64,000 nt of DNA from Colias croceus (Eukaryota; Arthropoda; Insecta; Lepidoptera; Pieridae): NCBI RefSeq assembly GCF_905220415.1, contig NC_059544.1:8682501-8746500 (forward strand). Reading direction: 5' to 3'. The position numbers and the translations under genes were made by a program. Positions 10,624 to 22,711 of this stretch are shown here, piece after piece. The notes beneath the pieces are model-generated. The model worked only from the letters and a program-made list of their open reading frames with translations. It did no database searches and had not been told where the DNA came from. Numbering within the stretch: position 1 is the first letter of the stretch; every line of letters begins with the position of its first letter.

Positions 10624-13600
10624 TTACGGGTTAATTTTGTGATCTGATATTAATTTCTCAGCTGTTTCATTACTTCTCTTGACTTCGAAACTACCGTGGC
10701 GAAAGTATGATTCAATCTCTTGTAAAGACCGACCTTTTGTTTCTGGTAAATACATCCACATGTAAAACAATAACAGATAAACTATACCCCCGTTTAAAAA
10801 GAAAACTCCGTGATATCCTATGGAAGAAAACATACCCGGTGCTAATTTTATTGATAAGAATTGAGAAGGAGACGCCGTGACTCCTAGTAAAAACAAACAA
10901 AACGACTTTATTTCCAATGGAAATATTTCACTTATTATAGCTTCTAGAACTGCATATGGACCGGCACTAAGGATAATAAAGTAGGAGGCCAGCAGAAGAA
11001 CTTTCATATATGAAAAATATATGTTACCGGTTGGTAAATAGCATAAGCAAATAGCGAGGATAATCAGAACAGTATTTGAAATTATTCCAAGAGTCAGAAT
11101 CATTGTTCGTATTTTAAGTTTTTTTATGAGAAAACAAGAACACAAGACACCACTTATCGTAAACATATCCACCGCCACTGTGAATAATAAAATATTTGAA
11201 CTGCCAGTTACTTCTTGCATTAAAGTTATAGCGAAAGTAGAAAATAAAACACGACCCGAAGCCACTCTATAAATGACACTAACAGTACTCAAACCCATGA
11301 TCTTCCAAAAATATTTGTGTTTAATAGCTATGAATAATTTAGACAACATAGTGTGACGATTTTGTAATGTGAAAGATCTTTGCTTCGTCTTTTCATGTAT
11401 TATTAATGTATCGATTTCGTCACAAGCCTCTTTACTAGAACCACGTAAAACTTCAAATGCTCGTCTACATTCTTCAAAACGTCCCTTTGACGCTAACCAA
11501 GAAGGGCTTTCGACCCAAAATATTGGGAAAATAATTGATATACTCGTGGGAATTATTCCTAAGAGTGCTACGAGTCTCCAGTTGAATAAAATACTTAATA
11601 TATGACCTATCATTATACCTAGAATGGGTCCAGCACCACACACTAAGTTCGTGTACAATGAACGATTATCTGGAGAAATATATTCGCCTATGTTCACGTA
11701 TGATACAGTGAGTATGCTTCCGAAGAAGGTGCCAACTATTACTCGAGATATGAGCAGCACGGCTTTGCTCTGTGCGTAATATAACATGATCCAGGTTGCA
11801 AGGATGGGTGTACTCAGGAACATGACAGATTTTCCACGGCCCATGAACTGGTCGGTAATGGCTAAAAGGGCAAAACCGCAGACACCCATCAGGTTCAGTA
11901 TTGAGGCTAAAAAGATAAAGAGAAAAATATTTTAACATTTGAGGCTTTTTGAAAATAACTGGTAATTATTCAAATTATTCAAATTCCACTTTAGTTAACT
12001 ATTAGAAAAAATCACTTTAATATTTAAAATAATATAGGTAGCCCACATTTTTAAAGTGAAACTTCTTTAGGCGCATTAAGAGTACCTAACGTTTCAAGAT
12101 CGCGTAACGGCAATACAATCACGTCATGGGGTATGGCGACAATTTTGGTATCTGGGAATATTGCCAAAGAAGTTTCATTCCTGACACGTGTGCTCGGTAC
12201 TCACGCTCTTTTTTGGCCCTTAATAATATGAATGTAAAATAATTATTTGACAAGTTTTATTAATAAATTAATATTCATTAAACTGGACTTCTTATATGAG
12301 TTCCTAAATAACCTGTTTCTATGTTTTTAGTCGAGTTAACTAACATCTCATAATTTATAGTTTATGATAATCGATAACTTCAATTTAAATTAACGAATTG
12401 TATAATTCCTGATAAACTCACACAAAATTAGAACTTATCTATAATAGTACCTACTTTTAGGTTAATTATTACTTATTATGAGGATTTTATCACAATTTCA
12501 CAATTCTTCCTTCACTGATTGCACAAAATTAATACCTATTTTCACCTACCTATCCAAGAAATATCCTCTTCTGTAACAGGTATGGGACTGTCTGGAGCAC
12601 GCAGTGCATCTATCATGCCAGATAATTGACCATAAATATATCCATCAGAAATGTTGCTAAACAGCATTCCTATGATGACTAACACCTGAAATTTTTAATA
12701 GAAAATATAAAGACACTTTTTCTAGGTGGATTAAGTATAAATCAAAACATAAGTACGTATAGCCTATTGTCACTTCTAAAGTAATGAAGTATTCGAATAG
12801 TGAAAGACTTTAAAAATTGGGCGAACTAATAAAAATCTGTGTTCCTTTTGTTATATTACAAATATAGACAAAATATAATTTGTAAAATACATTAAGTGTA
12901 GTAAAAATGTGAAGCATTATTATTATAACATCCATCCATCGCTTATGTCGCTTATAAATTATTAAATATACATATAATACATGACATAAACGATGTCTAA
13001 GAATTTTATTGCAATTCTTGATTGATATTACAGTGTTATTTTGTACCCACCATCGACAACTCTATTACTATATCGATTCTCTTAATAATCAAAATATACT
13101 CCATCCTGTTTGTCAGGGAAAGGCCTTGACAAAAATGAAAAATAATCCTAATCCTTAAAATATAGTAATCCTTAAAATTGCATTTACAGTAAGCGAATAA
13201 GGCGTTGAATTAAACCAATAATTTGTGTTTATATTATATTTAAAAGCAAAAAACATTTTCCAAAGAACTCTACATTGTTTACTTCAGGTTTATATACTCA
13301 CTATTTTTTATTAACCGTATCAAATATATTGTAGTAGTTATTAATGAATATTATCGCGTACAAAAATAGATGATAAGAAAAATCTGCGAGAAGGCACTAC
13401 GGAATAAGTGACGAACTTACGCGTTCGATTCGGTTCATTATTTACCATCAACGAAAAGTTAGAAATTAGAATGTTCGACATATTATATATTGCATCTTTT
13501 CAGCAGCTTATAAAAAAAATTGGGAAAAACTTAACATAATGATACACGAGACAAATGCGTAAATATTTTCGTTTTAATTGAACGATCAACCAATATCTAT

Positions 13601-14262
13601 TGTAGTCACTGTTTTTAAGTGGTTGGTAAAGTCTCTATGAAGAGAGCAATTAACAATAGAAGAAAATTTTATTAATATTTCTATTACAAACACAATGATT
13701 TTATATGAAAAAAATAAATCAAAACATTATAATTATTCATTTGTAATTCGTAAATCTTTTTTCTGCGACAAATATAAATAATTATTTTATAATTAAACCA
13801 GCACTGGATTCTTAAATAAAGTTAACCTTACCTAATTGCGATATTTTTAGGTAGGCAAGGTAAGGAAAGTAAACGATAACCTTAGATCATTAAGTAATGA
13901 TCTAAGACGATAACACATAAAGATATATATATATATATAGATATTAATTTGGTGGTAGGATTACTAAACTGTGGAACATTTAAGGGAGTTTTGTCAGTAA
14001 CCTGAACAACATATCACAACATTTTAAATGGAATATAATATTATCTAAATATTAAAGAAATTCTGAAAAATCAAATAAGTGCAGAAGTTCTCTTTATATT
14101 TGGGCTGTCCCAGATATTAACAATATGAAGTAACTATCCTGCTATCAATGGTGGGTAAAGAAAATATTCTTAACCCACCCTTTTTAATAATAATGTATTT
14201 ATAGTTATCAATAAATATAATAAAAAAAAAATTTTCACCTGTTTTTTTGTAAGTCCTGCCAT
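10624..14262 (-). CDS. Tret1-like sugar transporter, copy 3
   Basis: Complete MFS sugar-porter gene, 480 aa. Coding exons on the - strand: 14239-14262 (Met-Ala-Gly-Leu-Thr-Lys-Lys-Gln, phase 0), 12550-12685 (136 bp, ends Ser-Trp-Ile plus G, phase 1) and 10624-11906. Exon 2 holds TM1 and the D-S-P-I-P-V-T motif before the external loop. Exon 3 holds the Gly-Arg-Gly-Lys loop near residue 76, ESPSWLASKGR near 186-196, a cytosolic loop, AGPYAVLE, and PETKGRSLQEIE near 441. Twelve hydrophobic segments are expected. The protein should be a plasma-membrane facilitator; trehalose as substrate is only a family-level guess. Closest by eye to copy 4. The start is chosen because the tiny exon aligns with that of copy 4 and gives the phase needed by exon 2. 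Confidence 0.9.
12058..12210. repeat. Dispersed repeat with AAAGAAGTTTCA ends, copy 1
   Basis: Lies in intron 2 of transporter copy 3. It starts 'gtgaaacttcttt' and has the complement 'aaagaagtttca' about 100 bp later. The interior phrases 'ggcaatac', 'gcgac' and 'ttggtatc' recur in inverted order at 41,285-41,400, inside a DNAJC10 intron. It is probably a MITE family; boundaries are uncertain. Confidence 0.5.
12686..14238 (-). other. Intron 1 of transporter copy 3
   Basis: A 1.55-kb AT-rich intron. The only structure noticed is a short perfect hairpin (cttagatcatta with its complement) near 13,882-13,907. No exon or repeat was recognised. Confidence 0.6.
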
Positions 14263-14553
14263 CGTTATATATTATATAAACCACACTTATACAAGCGTTC
14301 CATAAGCTACTATAAGTTTTACTAATAAAAATATGAATAAAAACTCGTAACAAGAATTCTTTAACACATATATGTTGATCGATTTCCAATTAAATTAGAA
14401 CCAATCCGGACACTATATTTGCTCGAGTTGAACTAATATAAATAAAATATATTTTAAACCTTTTATACTTTACTAAAATATGCCCAACTTCATCACAATT
14501 AATTGAATCATTCATCACTATTCCTACATAATGTCCTGAGGACGGCTGGTAAA

Positions 14554-14797
14554 GCGCGTCACACACGGTGAAGATACTATATAATATATTTTATGTTAAG
14601 ATTCTCTAATATAAAACGTTATAGTATCTTAAGATATCCGGTATCAGCGTTCTGACCATTATTTTTCTTTTTGTCATTGCGTACCTAAGACCCCTGTAGA
14701 ACCGCCATCCTGTTACAAATGACCCGAAATTTTTTGGGTCATTTGTAACAGGATGGCATGTATGATGATTATAGTATCTTCACCGTGTGTGACGCGC
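14554..14797. mobile_element. MITE with 27-bp terminal inverted repeats and nested hairpin
   Basis: Perfect 27-bp termini begin 'gcgcgtcacacacggtgaag' (14554-14580) and end with the exact complement (14771-14797). Inside lies a second perfect inverted repeat of 22 bp (14704-14725 with 14736-14757) around a 10-base loop. Total length is 244 bp with no open frame. This is a non-autonomous DNA transposon; the superfamily is undetermined. A TA may flank it on both sides a few bases out. Confidence 0.75.
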
Positions 14798-15014
14798 ATT
14801 AAGGTTGCACTAAAATGTTTTAATTGAAATAACGAACTTTAGAATATTGGAAAATAGAACATTTTAGATAAGGTTCCAATAACACAACACACAAATTACA
14901 AAATACTGAAATCTACTGTATTTTTGTATAGCACTGCTATCTATATAAAGTTGGTTAATATTTCTCCCGAATTGAATATTTTATATCTCCCAGACTTTCT
15001 ACTATCAGGAATAA

Positions 15015-15230
15015 TTGTCATCATCATCAGCACATACCTACATGTTCCTACTGCTGGGACTCGGGCCATAAGGGTACAGGCTATAATCCACCACGCTGGC
15101 CAAGTGCGGGTTGGCAGATGTCACATGTCGTCGAACTTTTGATACTTCGACATCTGCATCATAACGCAGATGTAATAATCTAACGCCAATGCTGCAGTTT
15201 GCAAATTTTGCGCTGTGAATCATGATGCTT
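15015..15230 (-). repeat. 5'-truncated tRNA-derived SINE
   Basis: Matches the full-length copy at 43,013-43,322 across 'gctggccaagtgcgggttgg' and 'atgtcgtcgaactttt', and ends in a gatgatgatga-like tail at its left edge. It lacks the tRNA-like head. Confidence 0.65.
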
Positions 15231-15242
15231 GCAAGGAAAATA

Positions 15243-15626
15243 CAGGGTTACTTGTAAAACACCAGCAACCTCGCAGGACAAGATAGCTAACATTTGTTCT
15301 ACAATTTTTTCATAACGCAATAAATTATTTTTAAATGTTTTTTTAAGCCTTTATTGTACTCTCCTAACATTTGTAAGTCTATGTTCTATTCATTATCGAA
15401 AGGACGACGCGACGCCCCCTTCCCCCTCTCGTTCGCGTCTTGTTTACGTAATTTTTGGGATGCGCGTAGAGTTTATAATATTCAATCGGAAAATTAAATT
15501 AATATTTATTTTTGTATGAAAATAAAATCTAACAAATTATCAAAAGTCGTAGATCAAAATATGTTGTTACTTATGATGTTAGCTATCTTGTCCTGCGAGG
15601 TTGCTGGTGTTTTACAAGTAACCCTG
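15243..15626. mobile_element. TA-flanked MITE, CAGGGTTA termini
   Basis: Long terminal inverted repeats of about 50 bp start 'cagggttacttgtaaaacac' at 15243 and end with the matching complement at 15626. A TA dinucleotide flanks both ends (15241-15242, 15627-15628), as expected for Tc1/mariner-type insertion. It is 384 bp with no transposase. The arms look identical by eye, so it is fairly young. Confidence 0.8.
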
Positions 15627-16241
15627 TATACCTAATCGAAGACGATGGGTGGCAATGTCACATACGTAGATTATAGATAGCTAATCTCAAGCCTCAATGG
15701 TGTTGGAAAACTTGTATTTATTGCAAAGGACGAATTCAATTTATCGCAGAAAAAGGTCTCTTCAAGGGTATTATTATGAAATGAAACTCTTTCAAAAGTT
15801 TTTGCTCGATTCTATTCAAAATAGTTTCTTAACTACATGTTTATTGTTTAATCGTGATACCCAGGCAATATACCCACATACAGACAGATAAACAAAATAA
15901 TTTTAAATTAAATTTTTCGTCCAGACACTATCACATAGAGTGCCATAGAAAATTTTTTTCTTTGTAACTTAAAAGTAGAGGATTATAAATGTTACTTTTG
16001 TTATATTTAACTTATTGGGGGTTGTAGTAATTTATTTTTTTGGTCAAGCAGATTCTCAGTTAAACTGTAGGTCGTAACAAGCAAACCCTGTAGATGTAGA
16101 TTCTATAGTATCACATTATTCATAATATTGATATAAGTAGTGTATTTATGAATCCTCATCTATATTTAGATATTTGATATAAATTTCATTGTAAGGAAAG
16201 CTGTAAATAATAAAAACAAAAACAAAAAATCTCAAATATAT

Positions 16242-16287
16242 ATTTGATCTTTTAATTATGTATTCACATTTGATCTTTTAATTATGT
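16242..16287. repeat. Short tandem repeat, 26-bp unit, 3' of copy 4
   Basis: The phrase 'atttgatcttttaattatgt' occurs twice in a row with a 26-bp period, just downstream of the stop of transporter copy 4, probably in its 3' UTR. Confidence 0.6.
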
Positions 16288-16312
16288 GTCACAATGCACA
16301 TTACAATAAGTG

Positions 16313-18512
16313 TTATGGACTACCCACTTTTTTTTCTTTATAAGGAATCAATTCTTTCACCGGTTCCCTATCACATACCGTTTCGAATCTACCAAGGCGA
16401 AAGAAAACTTCAATTTCCTGTAAAGATCGGCCTTTTGTTTCAGGCAAAAATGCCCACAAATAAACCAAACAAAGAAATACTATAAAGGCATTTAATAAGA
16501 AAACACCATGATATCCCATCGACTCAAACATACTAGGAGCGATTTTTATAGCTATAAATTGGAATGTGGTACCAGTAACGCCTATTAAAAATAAACAAAA
16601 CGATTTAATTTCTAGCGGGAATATTTCACTAACTATAGCTTCGAGTACCGCATACGGCCCGGCACTTAGAATAATAAAGTAAGCGGCGAGCAGAAAAATC
16701 TTTACGTATGAAAAATATATGTTAGTACTCGGTAAAGAATATAAACAAACACCAAGAATTACGAGTAGAATGTTTGAAATTGTTCCGAAACTTAAAATCA
16801 GTGTACGCAACTTTAATTTCTTAACAACAAAACAAGAAAGCATAGCACCAGTTATTGTAAAGGCATCTACAGCCATCGTAAATAGTAAAATATTTGAACT
16901 ATTAGTTATATTTTGTATTAGAGTGATAGCAAAGGTAAAAAATAAAACACGCCCCGATCCTACTCTGTAGGTGACGTCGACGAGGCTTAAACCCATAACT
17001 CTCCAAAAAGATTTAGTTTTGAAAGCAGTAAATAATTTAGCCAATATTGTATCACGTTTTTGCATGGAAAAAGTTCTTTGTTTAGCCTTTTCGTGTGCGA
17101 TTAGTTGGTCCAATTCATTGCAGGCCTCTTGGCTGGAACCACGCAGAGCTTTGAACGCCGCTCTACATTCATCAAACCGACCTTTGGAAGCCAGCCATGA
17201 TGGGCTTTCTACCCAAAAGATTGGTAGAATTATGGACAAACTTGTAGGGATTGTTCCAATAAGAGCTACGTGCCTCCAATGCAATAAAATACTCAACACA
17301 TGACCTATCATTGTACCAATAATTGGGCCAGCTCCGCAAACTAAATTAGTATAAAATGATCGATTCTTCGAAGATATATATTCACCTATGTTAATATACG
17401 ATACAGTTATAACACTTCCAAAAAATACTCCCACTATTATACGTGAAAACAACAACACAGTTTTGCTTTGAGCATAATACAAAATAATCCATGTCACGAG
17501 TATGGGTGAACTAAATAACATGACAGATTTTCTTCGTCCAACAAACTGGTCTGCAACCACAAATAAGGCGAATCCACAGACACACGTTAAGTTCAGAATT
17601 GAAGCTGAAAAAAGAAAATAACGTTAAATATGAAAAGATTTTAAAACTGATGCGCTGGACCGATTTTGTCAAAAAACTGCTTATTCTGTTATTAAAATTA
17701 TCATTTCCTGAGGGATACTAAGTGTGAATATTAAAGTTGCTAACTCCACAATCTACAAAAGACACACTATTTTTAAACAATGTAATTAAACACATATACA
17801 GGTATATACCTACATAAGAATTAAAAAAGCAATCAAGTGCGTGACTAAAATAATATTGATGATATTTTAACAAGTAGGTACATGCAAATGCAATACATAA
17901 TATTACATAATAGATGATATTTCCTACGTACCTATCCAGGAAATATCTTCATCTGTAACAGGTATGGGACTGTCTGGAGCCTTCAGAGCATCTATCATGC
18001 CAGACATTTGACCATAAATGTAACCATCCGATATGTTTATAAACATCAAGCCAGTTACAACCAGGGCCTGAAATATGTATTTATATGTTCGATCGAAGAA
18101 AGAACGAACATGATTTTGGCTACTTAATATGCTTGCTTTTTAACACAAGTTATTTATAAATTTATAGTTTTTAACACAGTTTATTATAAATAGGCACACA
18201 TAAACAGAACACCGGCATGTTATCCGCAGAAATTTTCTTTATTTTTAATCTAGGTAAAACTATCCAGCCTTTACTTTGCTTTTTCATGAAAATAGCATAA
18301 TTAAGTAGCATCTCATATTTATTTGAGAAAATAAACTCATTTAAAAGTGGCTGTTATTTTAACATAGATAATTCGATTTAATTTGGTTTGCGAACCGTTA
18401 AAATTAACCGTAATAAAAACCAAAACCTACTAATGAAAAATATCACGACTCTACAAAGAGCAAAAATATTTATAAACAAAAGCTAAACCTGTTTTGTTGT
18501 AAGCCTTGTCAT
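16313..18512 (-). CDS. Tret1-like sugar transporter, copy 4
   Basis: Complete MFS sugar-porter gene, 483 aa. Coding exons: 18489-18512 (Met-Thr-Arg-Leu-Thr-Thr-Lys-Gln), 17932-18067 (136 bp, ends Ser-Trp-Ile plus G) and 16313-17604. Intron phases match copy 3. Motifs: G-R-R-K after TM2, ESPSWLASKGR, AGPYAVLEA, and PETKGRSLQEIE near residue 441, with a charged C-terminal tail ending Gly-Ser-Pro. It resembles copy 3 more than copies 2 and 5, suggesting two rounds of duplication. Likely a plasma-membrane sugar facilitator; substrate unknown. No lesion was seen. Confidence 0.9.
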
Positions 18513-18958
18513 AATTCCAAAATTTCATACATAAACTTAGAAAACAAAACTAAAATGTGAAAATGTGAAAAATATTACATTAACACACGAACAACACACT
18601 AACACTGAAGTAATCTGTGTTTAAAATGAAAACTTTATTTTGTCTCGGCTGTTATCCACTAGTTTAATATGTAAGATAATGAAACTCTACAACTGAAAAC
18701 TATAAAATACGTTAGTTGCATAGAATTTCTTGTTTAAAATTCACATACATTTAATATAAATTGCAAGCGCTATCGCATTAATGACGAACATACACTATGT
18801 CTACGACATTTGGAATAATTTGTATTGGACACAGAGGTCAAACAAGTTACTTCGAAAAATAAAAAACGCCGTCAGTATGCTTCAAATCGTCTATCACTCT
18901 CATATATTATTATAAGATGAACCTCTCAACATAAATATTTCAGGAATAAATAAATATT

Positions 18959-19098
18959 TCAGGACGATTTTCACACACAGCACGATCTAAAGATTGTCTG
19001 TGCCAAATTTCATCAAAATCGGTTGAGATGTTTATTAGTGAAAACCATACATACATACATAATTACAAACATTTCCTCTTTATAATATTAGTATAGAT
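18959..19098 (+). repeat. SINE/LINE 3' tail fragment
   Basis: Contains 'ccaaatttcatcaaaatcgg', 'acatacatacataat' and ends 'ttataatattagtatag', the usual lepidopteran retroposon tail layout, though its body differs from the other types here. Confidence 0.55.
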
Positions 19099-19187
19099 TA
19101 TTTAGATTTTCTGTGGGCCTGTGGCCATCACCAATATGTTCTTACAAATAATTAATAAAAAATGTTTGTATTACTCGAGTGCTACAT

Positions 19188-19535
19188 ACCACCGAAACTA
19201 GCGCCCCCCCAACATTTTATTTTTTTACTCCTAAACCAGATCAAATTTAAAAAATCTAGCTCGGTACTTTGCTAGTATATTACTTGTAGTATTTTTGGTA
19301 TTACTTTTCATTATTTTGCATTCGGTAAATTAGGAGAACTTTTGATTACCGCCAAAAGTGGCCACTTTTGGCGGTAATCAAAAGTTCTCTAGAATAATGA
19401 ACATTTAGAATAGTGAAAAGTAATACCAAAAATACTACAAGTAATATACTAGCAAAGTACCGAGATAGATTTTTTAAATTTGATCTGTTTAAGGAGTAAA
19501 AAAATAAAATGTTCGGTGGCGCTAGTTTCGGTGGT
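19188..19535. mobile_element. Near-perfect 348-bp fold-back element
   Basis: The whole segment is one long inverted repeat with arms of about 170 bp. It starts 'accaccgaaactagcg' and ends with the complement. The centre near 19,333-19,389 is palindromic through 'gccaaaagtggccactttt'. Only a few mismatches separate the arms (for example, an extra run of C on the left). No open frame is credible. Flanks 'ctac' and 'gtag' may extend the arms. Transcripts would form a long hairpin. Confidence 0.8.
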
Positions 19536-20256
19536 GTAGGCCTCTTAATATACATAATAGATACATATCTTACACTAGCTCGTAAATTCATATTAAGATT
19601 AGTTTAGGTGGAATTTTATAATTATAAAAAGTTATGTACTGCAATCACGTAGTAAGGAACAAAGATGACTTATAATTTATTGTACAAAGCTATTATATAT
19701 ATTGCATAAAGATATAACAAGTTACGTTGCTTAACAAGTTACTATAATAAATAAGTTATAATTTACATTCCTATATACCTAACTAAATTCGTTTTATTTA
19801 ACTATCTATTGGAAGAATTAAGTTCCTACTGTATTTTAATTCGGCCGGTATAATTTTTTTTCTTTTAGATGTATGTACACCGATTACTCCGAGGCTTCTA
19901 AACCGTTTACGTGATTCTTTTTTTATTCGATGCGGGATGGTATCGAATTGGTCCCATAAAAATTTTAATCGGATAGGCCTAGTAGTTTTTATTTTATGAG
20001 CATTTTTGTCTGTACTCGATGACTTAATTGAAATGTAGCAAGTAACTTTGATTCACTTTCCGGTAACCGATTGAGCTGAAATTTTGTATACGTATGTAAA
20101 TTGGATAGCGATGAAACATTATCATGACATAGAGCTGATTTGATGATGGAATCGGAAGGTGGCCATAGGAACTCAGTAATATATTGACTCAACTTTATCG
20201 AGATTGGGCTCGTTTGATTCGTGTTGAAAAATACACTAAAAAGTATTAAATAAATT

Positions 20257-20547
20257 AAATAACTGCGTTAAAAACAACCGACTTCAAAAACGGAAAAGTA
20301 ATAAATAAAAAATATATATTATTAATTACTACATAATATTATTTAGATGTGCTATTTATTAAATAGGTTTGAAGTCGGTGCCAAAAACTAAGCACTTAGT
20401 ATTAAGCCCGTGCACCGACATCAAACCTTTTTAGTAAATAGCACATCTAAATAATACTTAAATAATATGTAGTAATTAATAATATCAAATCTTTTTTATT
20501 TATTACTTTTCCGTTTTTGAAGTCGGTTGTTTTTAACGCAGTTATTT
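20257..20547. mobile_element. Fold-back element of the GCGTTAAAAACAACCGACTTC type
   Basis: Arms begin 'aactgcgttaaaaacaaccg' on the left and end with the complement on the right. They pair almost throughout (about 130 bp each) around a short centre near 20,385-20,410. Elements with this end are, from memory, very common in moth genomes. No coding capacity. Confidence 0.8.
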
Positions 20548-22711
20548 TTATTTTCTTGTAATTTTTAACAATCTACTTAGGTATATTTGCCTTCACAAAA
20601 TTGTATCTTTTATTTTTTACAATTCTGGTATTGTTTTAAAATAAATAAAATATCATATTACATATATATTAAAACATAAATATTGCACATAAATCATAAC
20701 AAACCAATTAGCAATTACCATAAGAAAGAATTCAATTCGCACATAATTATTATTAAAGCAATGATTGAATCGATTACTGAACAATCGACCTTCTTAGCAC
20801 ACAATAATTTATGACTTGAAAAACTAGAGCAAAATAAACCTATCTGAAATACATAAATAGCCTATAATTTCATAGAATTAATTTGGCAAAGTTCGGCATA
20901 TCAATACGATTTTTTATTAAATTGTAGATATAAACATCATTTCTAACAAAAGTGTCGGATAAAGGATGGCGACGGGGAACAAATCGAACTTAAACCTCAA
21001 TTTATTTCATGAATATACCCATCTTTTAATAGGTCTTAGCTGTGATGTCACTACATAGTACAAAATAAAGTCGCTTTCTCTGTCCCTGTCCCTTTTTATC
21101 TGTAACACTACGCACCGGATTTTGATGCGGTTTTTTTAAATAGATACAGAGATTCAAGAGGAAGGTTTTAGTATATTATTTATTAGGGTTTAGATAAAGT
21201 GGGCGGAAACCTAGTTTAATGTATAATATTACATTTGTTATAAGTATTTTATTGTAGAAGCAGTATTTTTGCTATAAATACTTTGTCCCATACTGTCAGT
21301 TAGGTATGTCCACTGTCCAGTAATGTATAAAACTTTTAGTTCAAACTCAAACATTTATTTATTCATCTAGACTACTTTTAGTAGGTAGCACTTTCGAATC
21401 GTCATTACATAAGTATTTTTAACATTTACCACCGATTCGGAAAGCAGTATCTATGGAGAAAAACCCGGCAATAGAAACTCCGTAGTTGCTCTTTTAAAAT
21501 CATGTCAATATTACACAATCTGTAACTTATATCTAACTACATAATATATCATAATATGCCAAAGAACTGTCCTATGTCCTAGTCCAAAATAATTATTGAA
21601 ACCGAAGTAGGTATGTAATGGCTTTCGTAAACGAGGAACATACCTACCTAATATCAAAAACAAAAGGCGCTTAAGGACGTCTTTGAACGAAGGTACTTAA
21701 GAGCAAATGAAATAATACTGTTTACACTATCAGAAATTTCGCACTGTAATCGAATCAAGTCATACAGACATGTCTAATGGCTTCACATTTGTTACAGTGT
21801 TAAGTCGATAACATTTTACGATCGCTACGACATTCAATTGGTGACAATTATCAGTGATAATATAAAAAATCTTATAGTACCTACTAAACAAAATACATAT
21901 ATAGCTTTTATATAGATACTCTTGCAACGTTGATCTTTATTATAGTACTAGTTGACCTTTGTATCGAATAACTTTGAGAAAGTGAAGAAATTTTGAATTG
22001 ATTTTCGAAATACTGAAATGAAAATTCAGAACTTTATTTGGTTAATGTCCCGACATCGTATCTAAATTCCATACGTCAATCTAAGAACAAGAATCCTGGA
22101 AATATGAGATACTATTCTCGAAACAATTCGTATTAAAATTTTAATCTATCAACCAACTTATTAATTTATTGTAGCGTTTCAACGTGGTTTAATTTTTAAA
22201 CACTCTTATAATTTATTTTTAGAAAATCTTTGTTATAAGAAAGCTATTGGAAATGCATTTGTAAATGCATTCATTCATACAATGCTGTAGCCTGTATGTC
22301 CCTATAATTGTGAATGACAGTACCTATATATTTTAAGGTGACGACCAATAATACAAAATACATTTCTAAATAATTTTAATGTAAGAACTTACACTTATTT
22401 CGCTATTAAATTACTTACAAAAAAAACTAAGTTACATTTTATGAACCTAAACTTAATAAACTACTTAGGTACGTTTGGAATCGTATGCACCTACATAATA
22501 TCTACACAATGCAATCATATACGATATTCTAATACTGAACAACCATAGAAATCTAAAAAACAGTGCCTAGTTGTTATTTAGATTTATATGTGAACAACAC
22601 TGAATCCGAGTTTTCGTTTACACTAAGATCGATAACTGAAATTAATATGATTTTATTATATATTGGTAATGATAAAACTCAAAATACTGTATTTTCTGTT
22701 GTGCAATGGAC
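20548..22711. other. Gene-free spacer between transporter copies 4 and 5
   Basis: AT-rich sequence without a supported exon, RNA gene or sizeable repeat. The last few hundred bases probably hold the 3' UTR of copy 5. Confidence 0.4.
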
